DNA of 64,000 nt from Fragilaria radians (GCA_900642245.1 CAAAJI010000010.1:223122-287121), one strand, 5' to 3'. Shown: positions 1 through 12,171, counted from the first letter of the stretch. A program made the numbers and translations. The notes: generated by a model not told the origin, from the sequence alone.

Positions 1-336
1 TTCTATATCTCACCGTAGAGCAAATTCAAACGTGAGTTCAAGCAAATGTGCAACAATTATGGCATTAAAGCCAAACCAACAACAAGTCATAATCCTCAAG
101 CAAATGCAATCATTGAGCAAGTCCACAAGGTCGTCAATAAAATGCTCAGATAATTTGACTTAGAGAAGGAAAACTTAGAAGAGGATAATCCTTTTGATTC
201 CTTCCTCCAATCTACTGCATGGGCTATAAGAAGCACCTATCACACAACACTACAGGCAACACCCTGTCAGTTGGTGTTTGGAAAGAGATATGATTCACAA
301 TATTGCCTTCAAGGGAAATTGGAGCGAACTCTGTAA
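1..336 (+). pseudogene. Decayed Ty3/gypsy-type integrase fragment
   Basis: Reading frame 1 gives an integrase-core tail: YGIKAKPTTSHNPQANAIIE followed by a VHKVVNKML segment, then WAIRSTYHTTLQATPCQLVFG. This pattern, in which the template residues NPQAN precede a conserved glutamate (the third acidic catalytic residue, here the E of AIIE), is typical of gypsy-type retroelement integrases. The frame has stops at codon 6 and at bases 151-153, and homology ends soon after VFGKRYD, so it is a dead remnant cut by the window edge. The remaining polyprotein and LTRs are not visible. Confidence 0.8.
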
Positions 337-3300
337 TTTAGATCTTTTAACAGATCCTTGCTTTAGCCGTGTTTGATTAGATACGGTGCTGGATTGTATA
401 ATGATGCTTTCCATTCATAATTAATATTTGATCTGCAGCAAGGTTATGTAGTGAATCATTTATCATAGTAAAACTTGTGGTAAGTAACTAATAGAATAGT
501 TTACTTGTGACTACCGATATCTAGATGAGTACATATAAGAATATTTTGATTCTACTAATATTTACTTTGCACTAACGGTACAGGACGTCTCCCTATACCA
601 ATATACTTACACATCTCTTAGTTTAATATTTTACTATGAAACTGTAATTGTTTACAACCTATTGTGTTTAGGAATTAGCTTCTTGATCCTTCAGTTAAGG
701 TAGGTCAGATTGATTGTGCTACTATTAATATGAAATGAAGTAATCCATAGCTAATCATGCGTACTAGACCAACATATCCATTTGTTAAATACCTTATCGT
801 GCCTTGATGAATTAATGCTAGCACTAATTCTCGACAATGAATGCGGCAAAGATAACTTACAACCTTTTAATCAGTGGCAGCTTTTACCTTCTATTTCCTT
901 ATATCTTTAAAGGTTCTCTTCCTGTACTTTACTTGTTTAGGTCCTTTGCTATGTGGAAATAATGGCTTTTTGAAACCCGGAACTAGAGGATCTATGCTAT
1001 TCATATTGTTGTGAAAGCGTCACTGGGTCAATCCAGAAGTAAGTTTTATTACAGAGCTTCTCTTTTGCATAGAAAGGTGATGGAGTGAACTAATTGTGGC
1101 CTGCAGTTTGCAATGCTTGATGCAGTAATGATTTACTTTTTCAAAGTCAAAGTCTGACGAAAGGCTGTACCAGTGATTATTAGTCTACGAAGAACCCTAT
1201 TTTTCGACTAATTTCTTTGCAATGAAGAAGGCCGAAGTTGTTGATACACATATTCTTTTGTTTAACTCTGTGTTAAGCTATTTGCTTGTTTGAGTATTTT
1301 TTCTACAAATGTTAAATTTTAAGATAATGCTCTTACGTCATTTCTTTATATTGATAATGCTTACTGAATATCTAATTGGCAATAGCGAAATGTCACTTTG
1401 CCATCACATCCACCACTTCACCGCACAGGAGCCTTTTCTTAGTGCTCGTTTGTGGCGTCACATTTGCAGTGCTAATGTATCTTTTGCTTGGTTGAATTTC
1501 TTCTTATAAAATATCATGAACTCGCGATTTGTTAGTGTCTTTGAAGTATTACGCATTTAGATGTTGATTTCATTAATGTAGGCCGCGAAGATAACTTCAC
1601 AGAATACTTAGGGATTATTTTGGTGTTTTCTAAGTAAGACTATGTTAACCTTTGATATGATGAATTATTACCCCTTTTTTCGCGAAGAAACTTTTGTTAA
1701 TAAGCACAAGCAACTGCACGCTATAAAAGGATTTCATCATTGAGCAGAATCAGCCAGAACAATCATATGACGCTAAAAATGATCCCTATAATCATTCTTC
1801 CTATTCCATCTTTGTGATGAAAAAGGATAGAAAATTAATTGGAGAGCATTGCTTGCCCTAAGTTAACTATAAAGCATTTCATTGATGAGCTGCTATTTCA
1901 AAGATAAAGTTTTAATCTTCACTATTTTATGCAGGAATACTATTGCGCCTGTATTGATAAGTAGTAATTCAAATGCACAGCAGATTATTTCCAATAAGGG
2001 CATTATGATGTAAAACGGAAATTTCTCTTGAATTATACTTATCATTTTAAGATTCAGCTAGAATGACTCATGCTTAATTGGACTGGCACAGCTGTCCAAA
2101 CGTAGAGATAACCCTTGATGGACAGCTGTCTGATATAAAAAGGTAAATTCGCCTGTTTGTTCTTATTGCTTTTCTTTTTTGAATCCTAAGCAAAACTAGC
2201 TTAATATTGTCCAAACAGTGAATAATGATGATCCACCCCAATATGTCTCAATTTGAAATTGACTTCGATAATGTCATCCAGTTCGATATGAAAAATGCAT
2301 AGTTGCTTTGGCAATTCCTTATATATTTTGCATGATCTTCATTAATCTTCAAAACAAAAATAAGCCTAGTCTGATCTTAATGATGTCTTGAATAAAATCT
2401 TATGTACCAGTTACCAAGCAAAATTAAGCGAAGATAACTGTCATACCAACGCTTAAAGTTGATTGTTTAACTGACAAAATCCATGATCCTAATACAAGAA
2501 CTCTTTCTGCTCATCATGGAATTTATTTCATATCTTTGGTCCTCTGCTCTTCTATGTCATAGGACAGATACTAAGGAAAATCACAGATTCACTCACACAA
2601 TTCCTTGTAACAGCATCCTCTGGTCTCAGTTGCAATATCCCTTGATGCAGCATCGAAATTTAATCTTAAGCTCAAACATCATTCTCTCTTCTTGGCGTGA
2701 TCAACAAACATGCTAGTCCGAAACAACTTCCTCTGACATGCAAGGCTTGCTCTATCTATCACCTTGCTCAATTCCCTAGATCAACTAGATAATCTTATCT
2801 TGTATACAGTAAATTCAACAATGACCCTATTCCAGATCTGTATTATTCTAGCTTTTACACGATTCAATCTAGTTGAGAAAGAATGCCTTGCTTTCTATCA
2901 AGAGATAAAGGCAGTCTTGATCCTGAAACATCGTCTTCACCATTCTGCCAAATGTTTTAAAGCCGTACAACTGTACATGCAATTTGAAACGTGACGGCCT
3001 GAAGAATCTATGCATAAGCACCAGACTAACTTTCAACCCAATTCACCTTCACTAATTATAGGAATGGGATATACTTCATCAGCATCAGAAGTATACAAAA
3101 TATGTTTGCCATTAGAAAGCATGAATAATTCCGTTCACAAGTATGCTATTTCTAGAAAAAGTGTTACGATCAAAAGCGTTTGTAGCTTTTTACATTCCAA
3201 GTCCAATATACACTTGCATTAAGGACCATCTAAAGAAAAATGTGAATTCGTCTAAAAGGGTGCGTCACGCTGAATATACTGCACTTTGATCGCACTATGA

Positions 3301-4332
3301 GGTGCCAAAATTGATTGAATTCGCATTTTTTTAAATCTCACCATGTGTTTCCAGAAAATGACCCAATAGGAATTAAGAAATACATGGAGCAATAAAGCAA
3401 ACAATTACAACCGTCAAATCAAACGTAAGGAGGAGAAATCCAATCGGATTAAATCGTCACGCGCTTTTGATTACATTCAGCATAGCTTGAAATGATTTTT
3501 CATCAACATGGAATGTTTCTATTTGTATACGTGTTTTAGAAGGGTAGACAATTCTCGTTGACTTACTGAACGAGTTGATTAGTATCAGTAACACTTGTCA
3601 CTCCTTTAGTTTCGATACAGTCGCTGGGGTGCATTTTCTTTCATTCATCAGAGATTGCTAGCATTGTTACCAAATGTTAGTATACAAATTTGTAACTGTT
3701 TTCTTTACAACCTTTAATAAATATTATTATCAAAATTTAGCAAGCAAGATGGTTGCATGTAATTGGTGAGCACACTTAATGATTTCCTATTCTTTTACCA
3801 CAATTTATGAAGTGACTATGATTGCAATTTCTTTCTCAACTCCCGATTGAGAGTTATAGTAATCATCAGTTTTTTGACATGGTGTACATTGTTGAAGTGA
3901 AGGAATCAGCCACTACGGAATGATTACCAGCTAGTGGTCTGGGTCTTGTTCAATTCCGTCATACGGTAGTATTTTCGTGTACTGTACTCGAACAAAGTTT
4001 CAACTGGAATGACGTAGTAGTTTTTGCTGTGTAGTAATCGTAGTCGCAGCAGCAATGGTAGTAGTGGAATTAGTAACGGTTCTTCTTCGGAAAAATGACT
4101 GTAAATGAAATTAACGTTAAGATTAAACAAATGTCGTTTGATCTAAAGCACGATTTCAACGTCCAACACCTAAACTTCGCTTGATGAAATTGTGGTACAC
4201 GAAAAAAGTCTGTACGTATACTGAGAATCCGATGGCATTGTTGAGAAAATAAATTATTCGTTTTCAAACGCAAAATATTCCCTCCAGGGGTTCTGTCGTA
4301 GCATTGAATTCCCCTGAAATTATCATTACATT
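337..4332. other. Long spacer, no convincing gene
   Basis: About 4 kb of AT-rich DNA with stops in every frame. The only coding-like piece is one frame on the plus strand (about 2764-3222) that stays open apart from one stop near 2992 and includes FNLVEKECLAFYQEIKAVLI. That could be a worn retroelement RNase H or another relic, but I could not place it. The short minus-strand frames at 3924-4273 look random. No tRNA or clear LTR pair was seen. Confidence 0.5.
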
Positions 4333-5625
4333 ATGAGCTTGAATGGAAATGTCTCATCCTCTTTATCATCTCTTGAACATGGTGATGATGTCGATGATAG
4401 CGCCGCGTTTGTGACTAAGCGTGATAAATCAAATGTTTTGCAAGTGTCTTCCACCTATGCCTCCCTCTCCTTCGAGGCTGGAAGAGCCATCATTGCGTAT
4501 GTGAAGGATCACTGGAGAGTAATTTTGTTTGGCCAATTTCTGAGCTTCTTGTTGGCGTGTGCTGGTGCAGCGCAAGCTACGCTTCATTTCGAATGCAGTC
4601 TTTCTGCTCCGGCCTTCACGAATGGTATCTTTTATGCCGCAATAACCTTTCACTTGATACCTTTGTATCTCAAAGGTAAAGAACTTAGAGAGGTCAAGAA
4701 TACCAAAAAGTACTCGAATGGTGATGTGCGTGAAACAGCGCAAGATCAGCATACCTGGTTCTTAGGTGTGATTCCACTGCGTGGACCATATTGGGGTTTC
4801 GCTCTTGTTGGATTTCTAGATGTCCAGGCAAACTACCTAACGGTATTGTCTTATCGTTATACGACTCTTTCATCTGTGTCACTATTCGATTCTTTGGCCA
4901 TTCCCTCTGCAATGTTGCTGTCACGTATACTCTTGGGTCGAAGGCACGCTAAGCTACACTTTTTAGGAGTTTTTATCTGCATGATCGGAATTGTTTATAA
5001 TGCGTTTGCCGATTATGAGTCCGAAAAGACTGATGAGCCAGTCAATGTCTCAGATGAGTATCCACATAAGATGGTTGGTGACATTGTTGCTGTTATCGGC
5101 GGAATTTTGTATGGTGCTTCGGATGTTTTTGCCGAGCTTTCAGTACGTAACTTTGGAGGACCCACTGAATTCTTAGGAATGATGGGATTCTTTGCTACGA
5201 TAGTTAGTCTGATCCAAGCAGCTATCTTGGAGCGTCATGAAATTTCAAACTTTTACTTTGGAGTTTCAAGTTCGAATGGCAAGGTGTGCAGTCGAGACAC
5301 TGGTTTCCTCCTTGTCCTTGCGTATGTCTTTATCAATACTCTAAGCTACACTCTGACAACGTGGTTTTTGACATTTAGCGAGGCGACGTTTCTTAATCTT
5401 TCTTTATTGACAGGTGATTTATGGTCGGTTGTGTTCATGGTTTTCGCTGAAGGCATTATTCCTCCCACACTCTTCTGGGCAGCGCTATTTTTAATTATCA
5501 GTGGTGTTCTTATATACGAGATGGGTCCTGAAACGCATGAAGATACTAAAGCACAATACGAGATAGCTGGCCAGGAAAGTGAGAAAAATTCTGATGGCCA
5601 AGGTGGTGAAATAGAAATGTTATAA
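4333..5625 (+). CDS. SLC35F1/F2-type membrane transporter (drug/metabolite transporter superfamily)
   Basis: A 430-residue multi-pass membrane protein, complete from ATG to TAA without introns. After a hydrophilic N-terminus of about 55 residues come roughly ten hydrophobic segments. The most diagnostic stretch is at about residues 150-225: a YWGFALVGFLDVQANYLTVL segment, then SYRYTTLSSVSLFDSLAIPS, then a GVFICMIGIVYNAFADYES segment. This matches the SLC35F1/F2/F6 (former DUF914) family layout, including LGMMGFFATIVSLIQAAILE and LLTGDLWSVVFM. The C-terminal 40 residues are acidic and cytosolic. The family lies in endomembranes or the plasma membrane; its substrates are poorly defined, so none is assigned. 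The gene is followed after 253 bp by the convergent CSA gene. Confidence 0.88.
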   Translation: MSLNGNVSSSLSSLEHGDDVDDSAAFVTKRDKSNVLQVSSTYASLSFEAGRAIIAYVKDHWRVILFGQFLSFLLACAGAAQATLHFECSLSAPAFTNGIFYAAITFHLIPLYLKGKELREVKNTKKYSNGDVRETAQDQHTWFLGVIPLRGPYWGFALVGFLDVQANYLTVLSYRYTTLSSVSLFDSLAIPSAMLLSRILLGRRHAKLHFLGVFICMIGIVYNAFADYESEKTDEPVNVSDEYPHKMVGDIVAVIGGILYGASDVFAELSVRNFGGPTEFLGMMGFFATIVSLIQAAILERHEISNFYFGVSSSNGKVCSRDTGFLLVLAYVFINTLSYTLTTWFLTFSEATFLNLSLLTGDLWSVVFMVFAEGIIPPTLFWAALFLIISGVLIYEMGPETHEDTKAQYEIAGQESEKNSDGQGGEIEML

Positions 5626-5878
5626 GAGATCTTCCCATGTGATCCAGATATTGCTACCATCAGAGCTGATGGGAAACCTTGAACTTAATCACGAGAAACA
5701 CATTAATAGATTTTATATCAAAAATATGTTTTCCGAAATTCCACTGACTGATTCAAATTTTAAAGCATTATATTCTTTTTTATATCTGTCTATATTGAGT
5801 CATGGAAAACAATTGCCAAGGCAATGTAATACTCTTCTCGTTAAAAGTTGATCTTACATGGAAAATGAAGAAATATGT

Positions 5879-7111
5879 TCAAAATGAATACGGCGTTGGT
5901 CGCTTTTGGCCCCAAACTAATATCATGCCGTCAGCTCCACCAGAGATAAGCATTCGATGTTGTTTCGAGCTTTCCAATGCCTTAATACTTCCTAGATGCC
6001 CTTCCAATAGCTGAATGGGTGAGCCACCAAGTTCTAAAGAGAAGCAGGCGATACGAAAATCGTCATAGGAGATCCAGACATAACGATCAATCAAAAGAAA
6101 AGGAATTTGTGTGGCCCTTTGAAAATGCCGTAACACTAAATTTCCTCTGCTTCGTAAATCCCACATATTGAATTGCCTTTTGCTGATACTAACAAGTGTC
6201 TGACCATCGGAGGTGAACGAGATTCCTGAGACTGGTTCTGTGTGTGACAACCTGGAGGCATTTATCGATGCCTTGTATTGCTTGGATTGATCTCGTAAGT
6301 GACCATAATCAGCCTGAAATGGCTTTAGTGGTAAAGGTGACGTTTGCTCGTGATCCAGGACAACAAAATTTGAACGCGGCCCTGTCCGACGGATGTCCCA
6401 TAAACGCACAGTGCCATCACGGCTACCAGAAGCTAGTACAACGTCAGAAGTCGGACACCATTGCACACTTGTGACACTTCGCGTATGACCAGTTAAGGTT
6501 TGTGAGGAAGCACCGGATCGTAAATCCAGGATCCGTATTGTACAGTCGTCATTGGAACCTATCGCCAACATCGATTCTGAGCGACCAATTGATTTGGATA
6601 GATGAAAGGCAGAAATGCTTTGAAACGGGCGCCATCGAACGATTGGTTGAAAGGCATCTGTATCCCAGACTATAACGGAACCATCCGTTGAGGCGGACAC
6701 GAATGCTCCACTGTCAAACGGATACCACTCAGCTCGGACGACAGATGACATGTGAGCTGTAGAGCTACGAATGGACTGTGCGATAGGTTCGAATCTGGTG
6801 ACCTCCTGATGGTAGCTGGATGGATCAATTTGAGAAATGTTATTGTAAGGGGGTACCTCAGATCGTCCTCTGCGAGATAGGTCATGCAGCGAAATCGAGG
6901 AATCAGCAGACCCAGACAATAGGAATCGTTCTTCAATATTGTCCAGTTGTATAGATGTTACAGCTCCTTTGTGTGGAGTTATAACTTGCAGATGGCGTTG
7001 CAATTCCATCTCTCCAATATCGTTTAAACAATTTACCAGACGATGTCTTTCCCCTATCGATCGAGCAAATAGGAGCATTGGATAGAAGTTCCCATAACTT
7101 TTATTATTCAT
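5879..7111 (-). CDS. ERCC8: CSA/ERCC8-like WD40 protein (CRL4 substrate receptor)
   Basis: A 410-residue WD40 protein, single exon, close to the usual length of about 400. Repeats are recognisable by their GH/WD signatures: HKGAVTSIQ...LLSGSADSSISLHDL, then AEWYPFDSGAFVSASTDGSV with WDT, then SGASSQTLTGHTRSVTSVQW with VLASGSRDGTVRLWDIRR, then GISFTSDGQTLVSISKRQFN, and a last GHLGSIKALESS...SGGADGMILVWG. The WYPFDSGAF...WDTDAFQ block and the LWDIRR DWD-type motif are characteristic of CSA, the receptor that docks on DDB1 in CRL4-CSA during transcription-coupled nucleotide excision repair. An alternative start at Met12 (MLLFARS) would match the family N-terminus better than Met1. DDB1 itself lies at 58.7-62.7 kb. 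Confidence 0.87.
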   Translation of the reverse strand: MNNKSYGNFYPMLLFARSIGERHRLVNCLNDIGEMELQRHLQVITPHKGAVTSIQLDNIEERFLLSGSADSSISLHDLSRRGRSEVPPYNNISQIDPSSYHQEVTRFEPIAQSIRSSTAHMSSVVRAEWYPFDSGAFVSASTDGSVIVWDTDAFQPIVRWRPFQSISAFHLSKSIGRSESMLAIGSNDDCTIRILDLRSGASSQTLTGHTRSVTSVQWCPTSDVVLASGSRDGTVRLWDIRRTGPRSNFVVLDHEQTSPLPLKPFQADYGHLRDQSKQYKASINASRLSHTEPVSGISFTSDGQTLVSISKRQFNMWDLRSRGNLVLRHFQRATQIPFLLIDRYVWISYDDFRIACFSLELGGSPIQLLEGHLGSIKALESSKQHRMLISGGADGMILVWGQKRPTPYSF

Positions 7112-8976
7112 AACAATTCTGTTCCTTTTTAATTTTTCTATTGTGAATTATTGGGACCAAGGAGATTGGAACGTCGCGTTCACATCATCGAAATAGAGAA
7201 GTGCAACCGTGATGCTACACAAATTCTCCTGAGTTGTATGTAACCTATTAAAAGGAAAGTAAGGTTGAATTGCTTTTTTCAACTAAGGATAATCTAAGAA
7301 TACTTCATCATACCAACCATTTTACCTTGAGCATATGACGCACGAACAAGGGAACTTTGACATTCGGCTGAAGCATTCAACGACAAACATTCAAGTCATC
7401 CTTCATAGAACCAGTCTGTTGTATCAATTGATATGGCTTCTACTATTTCTATTTTTTTAAATTATATTTGTAAGATTTTATTTTTGATGCAGCGTACTCT
7501 AGCATCTAATACCAAACATCGGTTGAAATTCGTTTTTTCAATATGGCAAGTTAAACATAATGCTCAAACTTTTACCTAATACCAAGAGTTTGCCTTCACA
7601 ATTTATGATTTGTTGAAATCCTAGCATTGGGTCCTTTTTGTCCTATTTTTTTAAGACAAGGATAGAACAGTTGCAATCCTATTCATTACTTTTAAGTTGT
7701 ATGTAGTAAGATGGTTGTCCATTCTAACGAGCGTCGATGATTAGTGCTATAGAAGATCCTGGCTTTAGGCCGCCTTCATTTGAGTTAAAAAGGAGTCCTT
7801 TGAAGACTTTAGGAAACGCTACCAGCGATGATGATTTGATGCATCACATCCTAAACAGTCTGCCAAACGAATATAACACTACTTTCAAATGTACACCGAT
7901 AATCTTCTAAAGGCTTTTCTGACCACGGCATTGGAGAAGAAAGAATTATAACTCGATGTGTAATCAGTTATTTGATTTTTGAAGCGGAAATCAGAACGAG
8001 ATGCAAAGTTGAAAAGATTTATCTACACAAGTAATTACAAGTAATTAACTTAGTATAGTTTCTAGTTTCTTCTTTATGATCAGCTCATCACTATCCACAA
8101 CGTCAGATTCATTTTAAATGACCGTACTGCGGAATAAAAATTAGGATTTTAGAGATTGTTGATCCAATCTCAGTCGTATTGAATGAATTCCAGTGTGTTG
8201 GCATGGGCATTTGAAAAACTTCAATAAAGACGTTAAGCTAAGAGGGTGTTTCCATTGTAGACTGTGGTAAGCCTTACTTCGGTAAATGTACTTTAACTAA
8301 CCAAGCTTGACCTTTAACGAATTTTCATTCTTCATTGTTGCGAGCATTATTAGCAAATGAAGATAAATACTGCAAAATTTTTGAATGAAAGCACTTACAG
8401 TTAGTTACCTCTCGTTATGTCATAGATATGGCACATTATTAAAACTTCTAAAACTTTGCGCTTATGGTGAAGCGCAAGACAACAATATCAAGCAGAATTC
8501 AATCCGTTCTCATGGTTTTACGGATAAAGCAATGTGTTGTGAATGCTTCCTTTTTTACACCTTATCCTAGCATATGCTGCATTTTATGATTATCCTCTAT
8601 ATTTTAAAGCTACTTGTCACTTTTAGTTTGGTTATGTATTAGTAGCCTTACAGAGCACTAGATCTGCTTTAATATCATGATCCAAATCATTGTTTTTGTG
8701 ATCGATGTTCGATAACGCTAGTTGAAAATATTGAGAAAAGTATATCACGTTTTTCTTCTATTCAGAATGCGTGAGGATAAAAAATAATCCGTAGCTCTAA
8801 GTATTTTTCTCAAGATTTCGCCACGAATATCTTACTTTCTGACTGAAATCGCACACGTAGTCTTTAAAAGAATTCCGTCGAAATGAAAATACACGATGAC
8901 AAGCCTCAGGCCAGCACGATAACTTTTTTCGTCATTATTGTCATAATTCAAAATTTTTATTTCTGTTAACGGCACT
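7112..8976. other. Spacer with a copia gag relic
   Basis: No intact gene was found. The only recognisable piece is the copia gag fragment listed separately. A 61-codon frame at 8385-8570 shows no coding character. Confidence 0.5.
7809..7990 (+). pseudogene. Ty1/copia gag (UBN2-like) relic
   Basis: The frame starting near 7809 reads LGNATSDDDLMHHILNSLPN followed by EYNTTF. This resembles the copia gag block around DEDLMIHILNNLP..EY, which precedes the LTIEDLR segment. It stops at 7908-7910. A worn continuation follows in the same frame (AFLTTALEKKELxLDV) with further stops. It is a short, dead remnant of an LTR retrotransposon, with no LTRs nearby. Confidence 0.55.
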
Positions 8977-9345
8977 ATGATCTTTCAACCAAGTTCACGC
9001 ATCGTCAAATACACTTTGAATAAAAGCAAGAACTGGATCAATCAATTTTCCATCGTTCGATTCCAATCAAGATTTGCGTCATCTCCTCTATCGAGAGCTG
9101 AAGCACAGCATCTTCTTGAGTCTAATCCTGTTTTCCGTCAAGCAGTTCTTGAATTTACTACCTATCGCGACAGAACAGAAGGAATGTTGGGTGGTCCGAA
9201 AGCTGATTTGATTGATAAGGCCATCCAGTTGGATTATGGTATTCGGCTTCGTTCAAGAATTCAGGAATTGCAAAATCAACAAGCTAGGGGCAGTGTTTCG
9301 CGCCCAGTAATACGTTATGATACCACGTGTGCCAGCGACTGTTGA
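8977..9345 (+). CDS. Small hypothetical protein with mitochondrial-type presequence
   Basis: A 122-residue protein. The first 40 residues are rich in Arg, Lys, Ser and hydrophobic residues with no acidic residue (MIFQPSSRIVKYTLNKSKNW then QFSIVRFQSRFASSPLSRA), as in mitochondrial presequences. The rest is a helical, charged domain (LLESNPVFRQAVLEFTTYRD then RTEGMLGGPKADLIDKAIQL). I do not recognise the family. The last dozen residues (after RPVIRYD) look abrupt, and another frame stays open past the stop (VMIPRVPATVDALIAYS), so a small frameshift or an unrecognised 3' intron is possible. Being a real gene is likely; its function is unknown. Confidence 0.5.
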   Translation: MIFQPSSRIVKYTLNKSKNWINQFSIVRFQSRFASSPLSRAEAQHLLESNPVFRQAVLEFTTYRDRTEGMLGGPKADLIDKAIQLDYGIRLRSRIQELQNQQARGSVSRPVIRYDTTCASDC

Positions 9346-12171
9346 TGCTTTAATAGCTTACAGTTAAACATTTCGCCTAGTGACAAATCATTCGCGAGTT
9401 CCATTGAAGTATTTTGGTCAGGTACATATTGAGGATATACAATTTGGTGGAGAAGTCTATCAATTCATCTATCGTGGCACATGGTTACGTTGCTCATGTT
9501 TCAAAATGTGTATTTGGCTAGAAATGAGCGTTATTGATATATATACGAAAAGGAAATCTCAAGTTTAGTATGTATAATAATCTATTTAAAATTGAGATAA
9601 ATCAAATTGCACTAGGATTAAACGCAGAATTACAGAGTGGAGGTTACGTGCGTCCAACATGTTGCACCTCTTTACTACCGGATATGACTGACATTCATAA
9701 ACATTGATTCGCCATGAAATTCATCATGTACAAAAATCTGTACAACTAAGTTGCTAGATTCTTTAGATTACTGGATCTTAAACGAACGTTTCTTAAGCGC
9801 AGTTCAATTGCACATGTTTATTTCACCAGCCCTCATGAAACCAGGAAACCCTGATGTACACGCATACGTTTTTTCATTGGTCAGAAATCTTGCTTTTACT
9901 AGTCGATAAAGGTCTTATCCGTTGCAGCCTGGTTAAACGAATCAAAGTTTACAACGGATACATATTTGTGGAATACATGTTTTTCGTCGAACAGCCCCCC
10001 CCCGTGTGTGACAACCAAATGGGTTCTGTTTATATTTTTAGGGAGATACAGTATGCATGTGAAGGAAAGAGCCAATGAAATACGGAAGTACTTTTCAAAT
10101 CCATGGCGTGACTTCAAATATTTACTCCATGTGTAGCAACAAGAAAACGTTAAAAGATAAATTCTATGACCAAGTCAAGGAGCCATTTGTGAAAACTTTG
10201 GACGCCCCCATTTGACATAGGCGGAATGAAAACGAGTGCAAGACTGCTATGCTTCTTGCTCAATTAAACAATTCAAATACTAAGAATGAACTCAGCACTT
10301 CGTGGTATGTCTTGCATCGTTAGCCTTACACAAAGAATGATGAACGTGACGTAAGAAGAAGTACTGTCAACTATAAATATTGTAGGTGCATAAAAAAGAA
10401 AATTCAAACTGTAGAATCATTCATGACTACTATCACCAAGATTTCATTAAGTTTAGTCTGTGCGTCATCAACTTGATCAATGTTTTCATTCGTGTGACAC
10501 CTATCACACAACCGTCAAGGAATTTTTCTAGAAAAGATTCAAAAATCAAGCGGCTTGTTTAGATAGAATATTTAAGCCATAAATGGAATGGAATTTATTC
10601 CACGAGTGAGCATGAGATAAAGTAATATAATAATTTTGTAAAATATTATTAAAATAATCTGCAATGGCATCAGAGCTATGGACAGGAGAAGAGATTGCTG
10701 TCTTTAACATTTTGCAGTGTGCTTAAGTCACTTTTTGATTGTCGAGACTGACTACAATGGGATGGAAACTCCATAAATGGAAAAAGACTTTGAGTATACT
10801 AAATTATATGAGTTGAAAATATTTCCAATGCAAGTATTACACCCGACAATGGATTGGAACAAAGATTCTTCAGCAAGGTGATGTCCTAATGTGTATGAAT
10901 TAGTTTGAGAATTTGAATCATTTCAACTCTTTTTTAATACGTCATTTTTCGACTGCATTTAGAAGCGGGGCTAAAGGCTGTGCCTCATTTGCAAGGATAA
11001 TTGGAAGTCAATGAGAGCAACTTAGGCATTGAGATGGCAATGTTCATCATAAGGGTACAAGAAATCAATGGAGCGCTTTTGACGCTCTTGTTCATTTTCC
11101 AATAGAGCATATTTTTGATTAAGAGTGATCTAAACTAGCTAAATCATTGCTTGTAGATGGAAAGTATTTGGAATATTTCAAAGACGTGTGTACCTAGAAT
11201 CATCCGAAAGTCTATTAATAGATTAAAGTGAAATAAGATATACATCTGTTTGAAATTATCAAGCATGTTTAACATAGACATTTGTTGAGATCTTCTCGTT
11301 TAAATTGGCATGGTCCATAACTATAGCGAGAAGTTTGTGACCTAGAATACGGACAGCAATTTAACAAGGATAGCGGCACAAATTCAAGACCAAGCCATAA
11401 GCTCTAGTGAAAGATATTTCTTGATCGATACGGATTCTAGACACACAACCATCCCTGCAGTATTGAATAAAGTGCGCCGGCATATGTAAGACCCAAGAGA
11501 ATCATGCAAAAAGTATGACCATTTTTTTGATGGATGCAAGATTTAGTATGGTCTCAGATATAACAATGAATCGATCATCCTTACACTTGACCTTGATCAA
11601 TGGACAGATATTGCGCATGGAAAACGTGAGGGCTTTATTTACTTAAGACCTGGAGTCGGTTAACATATCTAGTTGAGCGCCTTGTAGAGAATATACCAGA
11701 TGTCATGGCTAAACTCAGCAATACACAATGCTTGCTTGTTTCTCTATGTTAAAGTTACCCTACAGAATTTTGTTGACAATATGGGACAAGCTGATTGACA
11801 TATCTTAGTTTCTGTAAATGCAAAGACATTATTCAACACTTGTTTAATGTGAGGGGAAAAGTCATGCTCAATGTAATAGCTGCGATCGTTTTTGTTTGGA
11901 CGTTTGCGTAAATGATTCATAGCTTTTATACTGGTCAAACGATTAATGTGCAAAGTGACTATGTCAAACTGTTTGTAATTTCATAGCCTCTTGAAGTATG
12001 GACTTCATCTAATTTCTTGATAAGTAATGGAACGCTGCCAACATGAAAAATAAAAAGTTAATTTACTTTTTTATGTGATTAAAAAGATCACAAAACATAG
12101 TAGGACTTAGCAATCCTGTGTGTGTTTTTTACCGGAAACTTTTGTCCTTGACCAAAAAAATTTCGAGACCC
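9346..12171. other. Spacer with scattered broken reading frames
   Basis: About 2.8 kb without an intact gene. Two stretches look like worn coding DNA on the plus strand: about 10190-10440 and about 11340-11650 (pieces such as ERYFLIDTDSRHTTIPAVLN and LDLDQWTDIAHGKREGF). Both are interrupted by stops and match no family I can name. They are probably old mobile-element or gene remnants. A nine-C tract lies near 9996-10004. Confidence 0.4.

Noticed and set aside
6785..6800. GGTTCGAATC, like a tRNA T-arm
   Set aside because: It lies inside the CSA coding sequence and no acceptor or anticodon stems surround it.
12118..12171. GTG at 12118 as start of P4H-Gnt1; likewise GTG 19380, TTG 40292, GTG 63523 and GTG 47721 for other genes
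   Set aside because: Nuclear genes of this type start at ATG. An in-frame ATG lies shortly downstream in each case.
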